A DNA stretch of 64,000 bases from NCBI RefSeq assembly GCF_020329505.1, contig NZ_JAGKJJ010000013.1, positions 1 through 64,000 on the forward strand, written 5' to 3'. Below are positions 16,086 through 23,410 of the stretch, in pieces. The stretch is from Bradyrhizobium semiaridum. Lineage in GTDB: Bacteria; Pseudomonadota; Alphaproteobacteria; Rhizobiales; Xanthobacteraceae. The translations under genes and the position numbers were made by a program. The notes beneath the pieces were generated by a model. It saw only the letters and a program-made list of their open reading frames with translations. It was not told the origin of the DNA and did no database searches. Position 1 is the stretch's first letter. Every line of letters begins with the position of its first letter.

Positions 16086-16493
16086 ATGCTCAAGAACGGC
16101 ACCTATGCGGCGTGGTTCAGGACGTCGCTCGCAGACGGCACAGGCACCGTGCATGTTGCCGACGGCAGGCTATGGGGCAGCGACGCCATCATGCATTACG
16201 ACGGCACCGTCGCGTATGATGGCGATCGCTTTTCCGCCGTCGTCATCGCCACGCGGCACACCGAGGGACACGGCACCGTGTTCGGCACCGATGATCTCGT
16301 GGTGCGGCTGTCCTGCATCGCGAACGGCGCGATCATCACGGCGACGGGGCGCGCCGATTCGGTGCCCGATCTCGCCTTCGAGGTGACGCTGATTCCGAGC
16401 CGGGACGTGCCGGCCGAGCCGGAGCCGCAAGGGCCGGCGCCGAAATTCGACGCGAGCAAGCTGCCGAAGCTGCCGGCCCGTTCCAGCCGCTAA
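16086..16493 (+). CDS. GrlR-like / conserved hypothetical protein (135 aa)
   Basis: A 135-aa protein beginning MLKNGTYAAWFRTSLADGTG, with alternating beta-strand patterns (GTVHVADGRLWG, DRFSAVVIATRHT, VRLSCIANGAIITATGRA). This resembles the GrlR-type single-domain beta-barrel family. Those proteins are annotated as regulators in enteropathogens, but alphaproteobacterial members have no established role. Residues 110-135 are a Pro-rich tail. The gene converges on the YCII-family gene with a 6-base gap. The start follows GGAGCGGGCCC. Confidence 0.6.
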   Translation: MLKNGTYAAWFRTSLADGTGTVHVADGRLWGSDAIMHYDGTVAYDGDRFSAVVIATRHTEGHGTVFGTDDLVVRLSCIANGAIITATGRADSVPDLAFEVTLIPSRDVPAEPEPQGPAPKFDASKLPKLPARSSR

Positions 16494-16499
16494 GCGAAT

Positions 16500-16886
16500 C
16501 TAGAGATCGCTCGCGCCGGTCATCTCCTCGAACGGCGCACCCGGAATATAGCGCCGGATCGCGCGGATCTCGTAGACCGCCGACGGATTGACGCTGCGCA
16601 AATCGCGCGCCGCGGCGATCGCCTCGTCCTCGTTGGCGCAGTCGATCATGTAGAGCCCGAGCAGTTGTTCCTTGGTCTCGGCGAACGGTCCGTCGATCAC
16701 GGTGCCGCGGCCGGGCCCGCGCAGCGTGCGCGCCTTCTGGGTGTCGCCCAGCCGTGCGGTCGGACCGAGCCGTCCTTTCAGCCGTTCATGGACCCCGAGC
16801 AGGCCAGCCATGACGGTGGCGTCTTCCTCCGCGGTCCACGACTTGACGTCGGCTTCGACATGGTAAGCCAGAATGGCGTAAAGCAT
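16500..16886 (-). CDS. YCII/DGPF-domain protein
   Basis: A 128-aa YCII-related protein. MLYAILAYHVE is the first strand. VIDGPFAETKEQLLGLYMIDC contains the DGPF motif that names the family, and the ANEDEAIAAARDLRSVNPSAVYEIRAI segment completes the ferredoxin-like fold. These small proteins are often encoded beside ECF sigma factors, but none is present here. Activity is unknown; a His/Asp pair in some relatives suggests a hydrolase or dehydratase. ATG 16886 was chosen because it gives the standard N-terminus. The 41-residue upstream extension is not conserved in character. Confidence 0.8.
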   Translation of the reverse strand: MLYAILAYHVEADVKSWTAEEDATVMAGLLGVHERLKGRLGPTARLGDTQKARTLRGPGRGTVIDGPFAETKEQLLGLYMIDCANEDEAIAAARDLRSVNPSAVYEIRAIRRYIPGAPFEEMTGASDL

Positions 16887-17022
16887 CGATTGCGCTCCTC
16901 GTTCTTGATGCGGCGGCCCGAGGACGTTCTCGCACCCCCCAAGCCGACATTTGGTGTTGCGGCAAATCGGCCGTGGGGCAGGGCGACCGCCGGTCGCAGC
17001 CCCGGGCAATGCAAGGTCCCGA

Positions 17023-17060
17023 CAGCAAAAGGCGCGGCGGGATTGCTCCCGCCGCGCCCC
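17023..17060 (-). terminator. Terminator-like hairpin for a small minus-strand unit
   Basis: GGCGCGGCGGGA and TCCCGCCGCGCC (within 17031-17060) form a perfect 12-bp stem with a short loop. On the minus strand it is followed by TTTTGCTG (17030-17023). A GGTTTTG tract on the other side could also serve plus-strand transcripts. Confidence 0.65.
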
Positions 17061-17120
17061 GGTTTTGTTGTCTCGCTGGTCCAGGGCTGAGAGCGCCCCG
17101 ATGCCAGGCTCATGGCAAGC

Positions 17121-17165
17121 CTAGCGGGCGATCCCAGCGAGGTGACAGCGCTTGAGACAAGACAC
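17121..17165 (-). CDS. 14-aa short ORF behind a full anti-16S ribosome site
   Basis: On the minus strand AAAGGAGGTGATCC (17180-17167) is complementary to the whole 3' tail of 16S rRNA. GTG at 17165 follows at ideal spacing and opens a 14-codon frame (SCLKRCHLAGIAR after the start) ending at TAG 17121. A terminator-like hairpin follows about 60 bases later. A second possible frame from an upstream ATG (MCPINDRKEVIQ...) runs through the same site. The unit looks like an independent short transcript. Whether the peptide, the RNA or ribosome binding matters is unknown. The remainder of 16887-17353 holds nothing else I recognise. Confidence 0.45.
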   Translation of the reverse strand: MSCLKRCHLAGIAR

Positions 17166-17353
17166 TGGATCACCTCCTTTCGGTCGTTGATGGGACACAT
17201 AACATAGGCGCCCGGCCGGACGTTGTTAAGCCCACCCGTCGCCTGGCCGGCAGGGCCGCGCCGAATCGCTTGAAAATCAAGACGGTGACGGCGAATGGAA
17301 CGCCGCCGGGACAGTTGAGGCGGCCGCCCGGCCGTGTTAGGGGAACGGGCGAT

Positions 17354-17427
17354 GCGGGTGTAGCTCAATGGTAGAGCAGCAGCCTTCCAAGCTGAATACG
17401 AGGGTTCGATTCCCTTCACCCGCTCCA
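17354..17427 (+). tRNA. tRNA-Gly (TCC)
   Basis: A 74-nt cloverleaf. Acceptor GCGGGTG (17354-17360) pairs with CACCCGC (17417-17423), followed by discriminator T and an encoded CCA. The D arm contains AGCTCAATGGTAGAGC, anticodon loop CTTCCAA gives TCC, and the T arm is GGTTCGATTCC. It is intact. A protein operon starts about 70 bases downstream on the same strand. Confidence 0.97.
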
Positions 17428-17498
17428 GCGCTCCCGGTCATTAGGCCGAACGGCAGATGCCTTTCCTGCCTGCGAATAGGTTGTCTGGGACCGGACCT

Positions 17499-17963
17499 AT
17501 GAACCGAAACGCCGCCGATCATTGGGGTGATGCGTCGCTGGTCGCGACGCGACTGGCCGGATCCTGGTCGTTCGACCGCGTCATCGAAGGTCAAGCCACG
17601 ATGCAGGGACGCGCGACCTTCACGCCGCTGGACGATGCGAGCCTGGCCTATTGCGAGCAGGGCACGCTGAGGCTGCCGAACGGAACCGAGTTGCAAGCAC
17701 AGCGCGAGTACATCTTCCGGACATGCGCTGGAGGTTTCGACGTCTTCTTCAAGGAGGCGCCGCCGCGGCTGTTCCATCGGATCGCACTGCACGGCGCAGT
17801 TGAGCTGACAGGCGACGCCAGCCATCTGTGCAATCTCGACACCTACCGGTCGACCTACAGCTTCCGGCCGGACGGACAATTCACGATCCGCCACGTGGTG
17901 TCCGGGCCGCGCAAGGATTACACGATGACGACGGTCTACTCCCGCTCTGGATCGGTCGCATGA
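17499..17963 (+). CDS. DUF6314 family protein
   Basis: A 154-aa protein matching the DUF6314 pattern: LAGSWSFDRVIEG, YCEQGTLRLPNG, REYIFR, a DVFFKE-PPRLFH segment, HLCNLDTY and VSGPRKDYTMTTVYSR. The family is a small lipocalin-like barrel of unknown role. The ATG at 17499 places LAGSW near residue 19, as expected; an in-frame ATG at 17457 is possible, and neither has a strong ribosome site. The stop overlaps the next ATG as ATGA, so it heads a three-gene coupled operon with an acetyltransferase and a cupin, just after tRNA-Gly. Confidence 0.8.
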   Translation: MNRNAADHWGDASLVATRLAGSWSFDRVIEGQATMQGRATFTPLDDASLAYCEQGTLRLPNGTELQAQREYIFRTCAGGFDVFFKEAPPRLFHRIALHGAVELTGDASHLCNLDTYRSTYSFRPDGQFTIRHVVSGPRKDYTMTTVYSRSGSVA

Positions 17964-18481
17964 CGTCACCCCCGATCGAGATCCGGCGCCTGACGCCTGC
18001 CGACGCCGCGCTCTACCGCGAGATCCGTCTCGAGGCGCTGCGCACGAGCCCCGAGGCGTTTGCCAGCGCGTTCGAGACCGAGAGCGTCCATCCGGTCGAA
18101 TGGTTCGCGCAGCGGCTCGAAGGCGGCGTGGTGATCATCGGCGCATTTCGCCAAGGCCAGCTCGTCGGGATCGTCGGATTTGTGCAGGGCCATGGCCCGA
18201 AGCAGCAGCACAAGGGCGCGCTGGTCAGCATGTATGTCCGGCCGACGGCGCGGCGCGCCGGCGTCGGCCACCGGCTGGTCGAGGCCGCGCTCGATCTCGC
18301 CGCGCAATCGGTCGAGCTGGTTCAGCTCGGCGTGACCGCGGGCAACGAGCCGGCCTATCGGCTGTATATGAGCCTGGGCTTCGTCGAATACGGCGTGGAG
18401 CGGCATGCGCTGAAGATCGACGGCCGTTATTTCGACGAGATCCTGATGGCGAAGGATTTACCATGCCCAAGATCGACCTGA
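17960..18481 (+). CDS. GNAT family N-acetyltransferase
   Basis: A 173-aa GNAT enzyme. The N-terminal EIRRLTPADAALYREIRLEAL is typical, and SMYVRPTARRAGVGHRLVEAAL contains the R/Q-x-x-G-x-G/A acetyl-CoA pyrophosphate loop. NEPAYRLYMSLGFVEYGVE is motif B with the usual Tyr. It transfers acetyl from acetyl-CoA to an amine on an unknown small molecule or protein. It overlaps the DUF6314 stop by four bases and the following cupin by 19 bases, so the three are coupled. Confidence 0.9.
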   Translation: MTSPPIEIRRLTPADAALYREIRLEALRTSPEAFASAFETESVHPVEWFAQRLEGGVVIIGAFRQGQLVGIVGFVQGHGPKQQHKGALVSMYVRPTARRAGVGHRLVEAALDLAAQSVELVQLGVTAGNEPAYRLYMSLGFVEYGVERHALKIDGRYFDEILMAKDLPCPRST

Positions 18482-18918
18482 CAAAAGTGCCGGAGCGCAG
18501 GGGTAGCGGCTATCCGGCCGAGTTCGCCGCGCAATGTGCCGAGCGCGTCCGGCAGCGTCTCGGCGACGCCGGCGGACTGGGCGATTTCGGCGTCAATCTG
18601 ATGCGGCTGCCGCCGGGCAACTGGTCGAGCCAGCGGCACTGGCATTCGCACGAGGACGAGTTCGTCTATGTGCTCGCGGGCGAAGTGGTGCTGGTCGAGG
18701 ACGGCGGCGAGAGCGTGCTGCGCGCCGGCGACTGCGCGGCGTTTCCGAAAAACTCCGGCAACGGCCATCATCTGATCAACCGCTCGCAGATGACCGCGAT
18801 CTATCTCGAGGTCGGCTCGCGCTCGCGCGACGACATCATCACCTGCTCCGATATCGACATGATGAGCCCGAGCTCCGACGGCCGCTTCCTGCACAAGGAC
18901 GGCAGGCCGTACGAATAG
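18463..18918 (+). CDS. Cupin-domain protein
   Basis: A 151-aa single-cupin protein. HWHSHEDEFVYVLAGEVVLVEDGG is cupin motif 1 (G(X)5HXH(X)3,4E(X)6G) with the three metal-binding residues, and GDCAAFPKNSGNGHHLIN is motif 2 with the last His. It resembles the sugar- or amino-acid-related 'cupin' proteins near acetyltransferases. Activity, whether isomerase, dioxygenase or binding, cannot be told. ATG 18463 has AAGGA eight bases upstream. It is the last gene of the DUF6314-GNAT-cupin operon. Confidence 0.85.
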   Translation: MPKIDLTKVPERRGSGYPAEFAAQCAERVRQRLGDAGGLGDFGVNLMRLPPGNWSSQRHWHSHEDEFVYVLAGEVVLVEDGGESVLRAGDCAAFPKNSGNGHHLINRSQMTAIYLEVGSRSRDDIITCSDIDMMSPSSDGRFLHKDGRPYE

Positions 18919-19006
18919 AAGCCGGACGCCCCGCGGCTGAATCAGGCGTTGCGGATGGGCCGGCGAAGCACCAGATTTGCCGGATGTGTTGTCGCGGACG
19001 CGTCGC

Positions 19007-19189
19007 ATGACCGAGTGGTATTTCGTTTGGATCGATGGCCCGCGCGGGCCCGAGCCGCAGAAGTGGTCGTCGGACGGGCTGTGGGGACAGCTCGGACGGC
19101 AGGACGTGATCGTCCGCTTTCCCCTCAACGAGGCCGAAGCCGAGCTGCCGCTCGACCAGTTGGCGCGGCTGCATCCAATTCCGCGCTAA
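19007..19189 (+). CDS. Small hypothetical protein (60 aa)
   Basis: A 60-aa frame from ATG 19007: TEWYFVWIDGPRGPEPQKWSS, then a Leu-rich C-terminus. The Trp/Tyr/Gly content resembles short GYF-like or DUF4339-like modules, but too little is present to assign one. An in-frame ATG at 18977 would add ten basic residues. No ribosome site is obvious. It stands alone on the plus strand after the cupin operon. Confidence 0.4.
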   Translation: MTEWYFVWIDGPRGPEPQKWSSDGLWGQLGRQDVIVRFPLNEAEAELPLDQLARLHPIPR

Positions 19190-19569
19190 AGCGCGATTTA
19201 TCGCGCCTTAGCTGATCGTTTGTGCATGATCTCCGCGCAAACGCTTCGCGGTTGTCGCGAGGGAAACCCCTTCGCACTTTTCCGGCTGGTGCTGAACGCT
19301 GCATCGATCCGGTACAGACGCGCAGCGGTGGAGCCACCCGCGACCGGCGTAACGGCATGGATTTGTGCAACACCAAGCACGTCGCGGAGCGCGCCGTGCG
19401 CAGCTTCGCGCTGCACAAGCGGCAATGTATCGAGATCGCTCATGCACGAAAAGCCAGCATGGCGGTTGCGCGAAGCGAAATTCCGCGTCATTGCAATGAA
19501 AACGAAAGTCTGGCCGGGGCTCGCCTGGGTCGTGGTCCGGATCAGAAAATCACAAAGGGAGAAAGCCTG
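19190..19569. other. Intergenic stretch with a diverged dispersed repeat
   Basis: No convincing gene. GCGCGATTTATCGCGC at 19190-19206 is a perfect palindrome, and 19230-19290 resembles the GCATGATC...TTTTCCGG repeat at 15961-16005. The remainder probably serves as the promoter and leader of the PCuAC-like gene. Confidence 0.4.
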
Positions 19570-20040
19570 ATGTCGTTAAAGCGGGGGTTGCATTGCGTTC
19601 TTGCATGCCGAACATGGACCGCGCTGCCATTATTCTGCCTGATCAGCGCGTTCGGAGTGATGCACGGCGCCGCCGCGAACGAGGCTTTGCAGATCACGGA
19701 CGCGCGCGTGCCGCCGGCCGACAAAGAAGGTGGGGACCTTCCGTTGACGATGACGATCAGGAACGAGGCCGAGAGTGCCGATGCGCTGCTGCGTGTCCGC
19801 TGTCCGGTCGCGAACTTCTCCGAGCGTCACATCGTAGATCGCGGCGAAGGCGCACCAGCCATGCGTTCAATTCCGAACATTCCGATTCCCGCCAAGGGTA
19901 CGTTCACATTGAAGCGCGACGGGTATCACGTCATGCTGCTGCAGATGCGTCAGCCGCTGGCGGCGGGCGAGACGTTCAAATGCGCGATCGTGTTTCAGAA
20001 GGCAGGCACAATCGAGACGGAGGTGCAGGTCCAGAAGTGA
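19570..20040 (+). CDS. Copper chaperone PCu(A)C-like periplasmic protein
   Basis: A 156-aa exported protein. A signal peptide ends near GVMHGAAA, and a beta-rich domain follows: LQITDARVPPADKEGG, LPLTMTIRNEAESADALL, ERHIVDRG and KRDGYHVMLLQM. The fold signature is that of PCu(A)C proteins (formerly DUF461), which carry Cu(I) through His/Met ligands. The HVMLLQM strand fits, but the usual first His-Met pair is weak here, so copper binding is uncertain. GGGAG lies ahead of ATG 19570. It precedes a PQQ dehydrogenase gene by 114 bases and may help mature or supply that system. Confidence 0.7.
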   Translation: MSLKRGLHCVLACRTWTALPLFCLISAFGVMHGAAANEALQITDARVPPADKEGGDLPLTMTIRNEAESADALLRVRCPVANFSERHIVDRGEGAPAMRSIPNIPIPAKGTFTLKRDGYHVMLLQMRQPLAAGETFKCAIVFQKAGTIETEVQVQK

Positions 20041-20154
20041 CCATGGAATGCGGCGGATCGCGATCCGCCGGGGATTACAAGGCTCTCAATCGAACGCCCG
20101 TATGTGACGGGCAATTCGGCTCAAAGAAGATGCTCGATCCGGAGGAAACAAGAC

Positions 20155-21927
20155 ATGCCAAGGTTTCATTGGTCCAAGACCCACATGCTCGCCGCGTTGG
20201 TAGCCGCGGCCGGCACCATCGGGGGCTCATTCGCCTTCGCCGAGGACATCAGCCAGGACCGTCTGCTCAATGCAGACAAGGAAGCGGGTAACTGGCTGCA
20301 CCATCACAAGAACTATTCCGCAACCCGTTTCTCCAGCCTGAAGGACATCAACAAGGACACGGTGAAGAACCTGAAGGTCGCCTGGACCATGCATCTGGGC
20401 GGCGTCGAGGGCGGCGGAATCTGGTCGCATGGCGGTCTCGAAGGCACGCCGATCGTCGAGAACGGCTTCATGTACGTCACCGACGGCTGGGGCTCGGTCT
20501 ACAAGATCGATGCTCACGGCGGGAAGGGCGTGCTGGTCTGGAAGATGGATCCCAAGACCGATCACGACTGGGCCGGCGCGGTCGCCTGCTGCGGCGTCGA
20601 CAATCGCGGCGTTGCGCTGTGGGGCAACCTGGTGGTCTCGCACACGCTGGATGGCCGCCTGATCGCAACCAACAAGGAGACCGGGCAGGTCGCCTGGCAG
20701 CGCCAGGTCGCCGACCCCGATAAGGGCGAGGTGATCACCGGCGCGCCGCTGATCGTCAAGGACATGGCGATCACGGGTGTTGCCGGCGCCGAATACGGCA
20801 TTCGCGGCTGGATCGCGGCGACCGACCTGAAGAACCAGAAGGAAGTCTGGCGCACCCACACCATCCCGGGCAAGGACGAGCCCGGCCACGAAACCTGGAA
20901 GGACGACAAGAACGCCAAGGCCAGCGGCGGCGGCTCGACCTGGGTCACCGGCAGCTACGATCCCGCGACCAACACGATCGTCTGGGGCGTCGGCAATCCC
21001 GGTCCGGACTGGGATAATGAATACCGGCCCGGCGACAACCTCTACACTGACTCCTCGCTTGCGCTCGATGCCGACACCGGCAAGATCAAGTGGCACTACC
21101 AGCACACGCCGAACGACCCTTATGACTATGACAGCGTGGCGGAGAACGTCCTGGTCGACGTCCCCGGCCCGAACAACACGACGCTGAAGCTCGCGCTCGA
21201 GGCCGACCGCAACGGCTTTGCCTATGCGATCGACCGCACCAACGGCAAGTTCATCTGGGGCCTGCCGTTCGTGAAGAAGGTGACCTGGACCAAGGGTCTC
21301 GATCCCGAATCCGGCAAGCCGGTGGAGTATGATCCGAAGCAAAGCGTGCAGCGCTACAACGCATCGGTGACGCCGAGCCGCACCAACAAGGTGACGGACA
21401 TCTGCCCGGGCAACATGGGCGGCAAGAACTGGCCGCCGACCGCGTACAATCCGGACCTCAAGCTCTGGTACATCCCCGTGATCGAGAGCTGCAACCGGAT
21501 CACGCTCGAGGAATCGGATCCCGCCAAGCTCAAACCGCGTGAGTTCTGGACCGGCGGCGGACCGAGCCAGCCGTTCAAGATCACCGGCAGCGTCACCGCG
21601 ATCGACGTCACCACCGGCAAGGTGGCGGGCAAGGCCGAGACCGACTTCCCGAACCTCGGCGGCATCCTGGCGACGCCCGATCTGGTGTTCTCCGGACAGC
21701 CCTCCGGCGAGGTCATCGCCTATGACGCGAAGTCACTGGCCAAGCTGTGGGAGTTCAACACCGGCGGCGGCGTCAACGCACCGCCGATGACCTTCTCGGT
21801 CGACGGCAAGCAGTATGTCGCGATCCTGGTCGGCCTCGGCGGAGCCTGGGACAAGTGGTTCATCGATGCCACGCCCGAGCTGAAGCGGATGCAGCCGGGA
21901 TCGATGCTCTACGTGTTCGCCCTTTGA
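20155..21927 (+). CDS. PQQ-dependent methanol/ethanol-type dehydrogenase
   Basis: A 590-aa periplasmic quinoprotein. The signal peptide covers residues 1-29. An eight-bladed propeller is implied by repeated Trp-docking patterns. The adjacent cysteines 145-146 (AVACCGVD) form the vicinal disulphide of PQQ alcohol dehydrogenases. D324 fits the catalytic base, and D326, two residues on (DYD), matches the extra acid that coordinates lanthanides in XoxF and PedH/ExaF; calcium enzymes have Ala or Ser there. ATG 20155 follows GGAGG at 20141-20145. A cytochrome c gene follows by 67 bases as the likely electron acceptor. The substrate alcohol is not known. Confidence 0.9.
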   Translation: MPRFHWSKTHMLAALVAAAGTIGGSFAFAEDISQDRLLNADKEAGNWLHHHKNYSATRFSSLKDINKDTVKNLKVAWTMHLGGVEGGGIWSHGGLEGTPIVENGFMYVTDGWGSVYKIDAHGGKGVLVWKMDPKTDHDWAGAVACCGVDNRGVALWGNLVVSHTLDGRLIATNKETGQVAWQRQVADPDKGEVITGAPLIVKDMAITGVAGAEYGIRGWIAATDLKNQKEVWRTHTIPGKDEPGHETWKDDKNAKASGGGSTWVTGSYDPATNTIVWGVGNPGPDWDNEYRPGDNLYTDSSLALDADTGKIKWHYQHTPNDPYDYDSVAENVLVDVPGPNNTTLKLALEADRNGFAYAIDRTNGKFIWGLPFVKKVTWTKGLDPESGKPVEYDPKQSVQRYNASVTPSRTNKVTDICPGNMGGKNWPPTAYNPDLKLWYIPVIESCNRITLEESDPAKLKPREFWTGGGPSQPFKITGSVTAIDVTTGKVAGKAETDFPNLGGILATPDLVFSGQPSGEVIAYDAKSLAKLWEFNTGGGVNAPPMTFSVDGKQYVAILVGLGGAWDKWFIDATPELKRMQPGSMLYVFAL

Positions 21928-21994
21928 TGTCGCAAGCGCGGGAGGCTGGCTCGTCCGGCCTCCCGCGTTGGTTTGGCCAAGAGAAACAAGACAA

Positions 21995-22543
21995 ATGAAG
22001 CAAAGATGGCTGATTGGCGCGTGGCTCGGCTGCGCGCTGGTGATGGGATTCATGGGCGCCGCGCAGGCGCAGTCCGCGGCGGCGAGCGATCCGACCGATG
22101 CCGGCAAGGCAGTGTTCAAGCGCGGCAACTGCGTCGGCTGCCACAAATGGCACGGCAATGGCGGCGGCGGCTACGGCGGCGACGCGCTGTCGCTGCGCAA
22201 GACCGAGCTGACGCGCGAGCAGATCATCGAGACCGTGACATGCGGTCGGCCCGGCACCGGCATGCCGTTCTTCGTCCGCGGTTCCTACGACACCACGAAA
22301 TGCCACGGCATGACCCGGCAGGAGGCCGGCGATCAGATGCCGCCCGAAGCCAACGTGTTCCTGCGGCCGAACGAGATCGAGGCGGTAGCGGATTACGTGC
22401 TGGCCCATGTCAAGGGCAAAGGCGAGCCGACCTACGCCGAGTGCACTGCGTTTTTCGGCGACGGCTCGCGGGTCTGCAACATCTACAAGGAGGCCGGTCA
22501 CGCGGCCGCGCCGTCAGATCCAGCCGACAAGGCCAAACCATGA
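21995..22543 (+). CDS. Cytochrome c, electron acceptor of the PQQ dehydrogenase
   Basis: A 182-aa c-type cytochrome. A signal peptide (residues about 1-25) precedes one haem site, CVGCH at residues 46-50. The probable axial Met lies in the TGMPFF segment, near residue 90. Extra cysteines (TVTCGRP, TKCHGM, YAECTAFFG, SRVCNIY) suggest disulphides, as in XoxG-like or alcohol-oxidising cytochromes. Its position straight after the PQQ enzyme and its periplasmic export fit electron transfer from PQQH2. The last four bases overlap the next gene's ATGA. Confidence 0.88.
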   Translation: MKQRWLIGAWLGCALVMGFMGAAQAQSAAASDPTDAGKAVFKRGNCVGCHKWHGNGGGGYGGDALSLRKTELTREQIIETVTCGRPGTGMPFFVRGSYDTTKCHGMTRQEAGDQMPPEANVFLRPNEIEAVADYVLAHVKGKGEPTYAECTAFFGDGSRVCNIYKEAGHAAAPSDPADKAKP

Positions 22544-23166
22544 CCCAGCAACGATCAGCAATCCGAGGCTTCGTCTTCGCCGTCTCATTGGTAGCGGCGG
22601 TGCCGGCGATGGCGACCGCGGCAGACCTCCGCGACATCAATGTCGGCATGGCGATCACTGACGTTCCCGATGCGGGCTACATCAACCTGACCTGCGCCGG
22701 CGACAAGACGCACCGGCTGGCCGAGTGGGCGCAGTGGCCGACCTGTCCGGCCGGGCCGGACAAGCTGACCGGCATCCGCTTCGACTACGATCGCGCGACC
22801 GCGCGGGAAGGCACCATGGTGGCGGGCCATCCCGCGGTGTTGACCGTCATGATCGACAAGGATGCCAGGATTGCGGCGCTGACGATCGAGACCGATCCGA
22901 AGGCGCGGCTCTATCTGAAGAAGAAAGCCTTCCTGCTCGGCCAGCAGGCCAAGTCGCGCTACGGCGAGGACGGCTGGAACTGTACGCAAGCGCAGCCGAG
23001 CGGCGACAAGCAGGAGGTCGGCGGCGTCTTCGTCGACGAGCGCTGCACCAAGACGACCGACGGCCGCGCGATCGAGATCGAGCGGCGCCTCTACCGCGAG
23101 CTGAACAAGGACATCAAGGAGTTCACCGACGAGACCCGGATCACGATCCGCCGCGTTGGATCTTAA
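22540..23166 (+). CDS. Periplasmic hypothetical protein of the PQQ operon
   Basis: A 208-aa exported protein. The signal peptide ends at ATAA near residue 28. The mature part contains paired cysteines (LTCAGDK, PTCPAGP, WNCTQ, DERCTK) and LRDINVGMAITDVPDAGYINLTC. I recognise no family. The four cysteines suggest two disulphides. It overlaps the cytochrome stop by four bases and so is co-translated with the PQQ dehydrogenase system. It could be a partner or substrate-delivery protein, but nothing in the sequence decides this. Confidence 0.65.
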   Translation: MTQQRSAIRGFVFAVSLVAAVPAMATAADLRDINVGMAITDVPDAGYINLTCAGDKTHRLAEWAQWPTCPAGPDKLTGIRFDYDRATAREGTMVAGHPAVLTVMIDKDARIAALTIETDPKARLYLKKKAFLLGQQAKSRYGEDGWNCTQAQPSGDKQEVGGVFVDERCTKTTDGRAIEIERRLYRELNKDIKEFTDETRITIRRVGS

Positions 23167-23253
23167 GCGACGACGGCGTTCGTCCCGCGCGTCGCACGAG
23201 ACGTAGTGGTACTGCGCAGTATGAGTTTGCTCTGAAATCGGAAGGCGAACTCG

Positions 23254-23410
23254 GCCTCACCTCGCCCCGCGTGCGGGGAGAGGTCGGAACGCATCGTCAG
23301 ATGCGTTCCGGGTGAGGGGGAGTCTCCACGGACTCCACTATCGCTGTCGATGCGGAGGCGGCCTCTCACCCCAACCCTCTCCCCGTAAGAACGGGGAGAG
23401 GGAGCGCAAG
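23254..23410. repeat. Dispersed repeat family 2, copy 1
   Basis: A repeat of about 157 bp with two internal hairpins (CGCCCCGCGTGCGGGG; GGAACGCATC with GATGCGTTCC) and a right half reading CACCCCAACCCTCTCCCCG. Relatives lie at 34561-34713 and 37007-37140. It lies between convergent genes. Confidence 0.75.

Noticed and set aside
17161..17180. Fragment of a 16S rRNA gene on the plus strand
   Set aside because: The match covers only the terminal tail, about 17 bases. The minus-strand ribosome-site reading with a start codon at ideal spacing explains it better.
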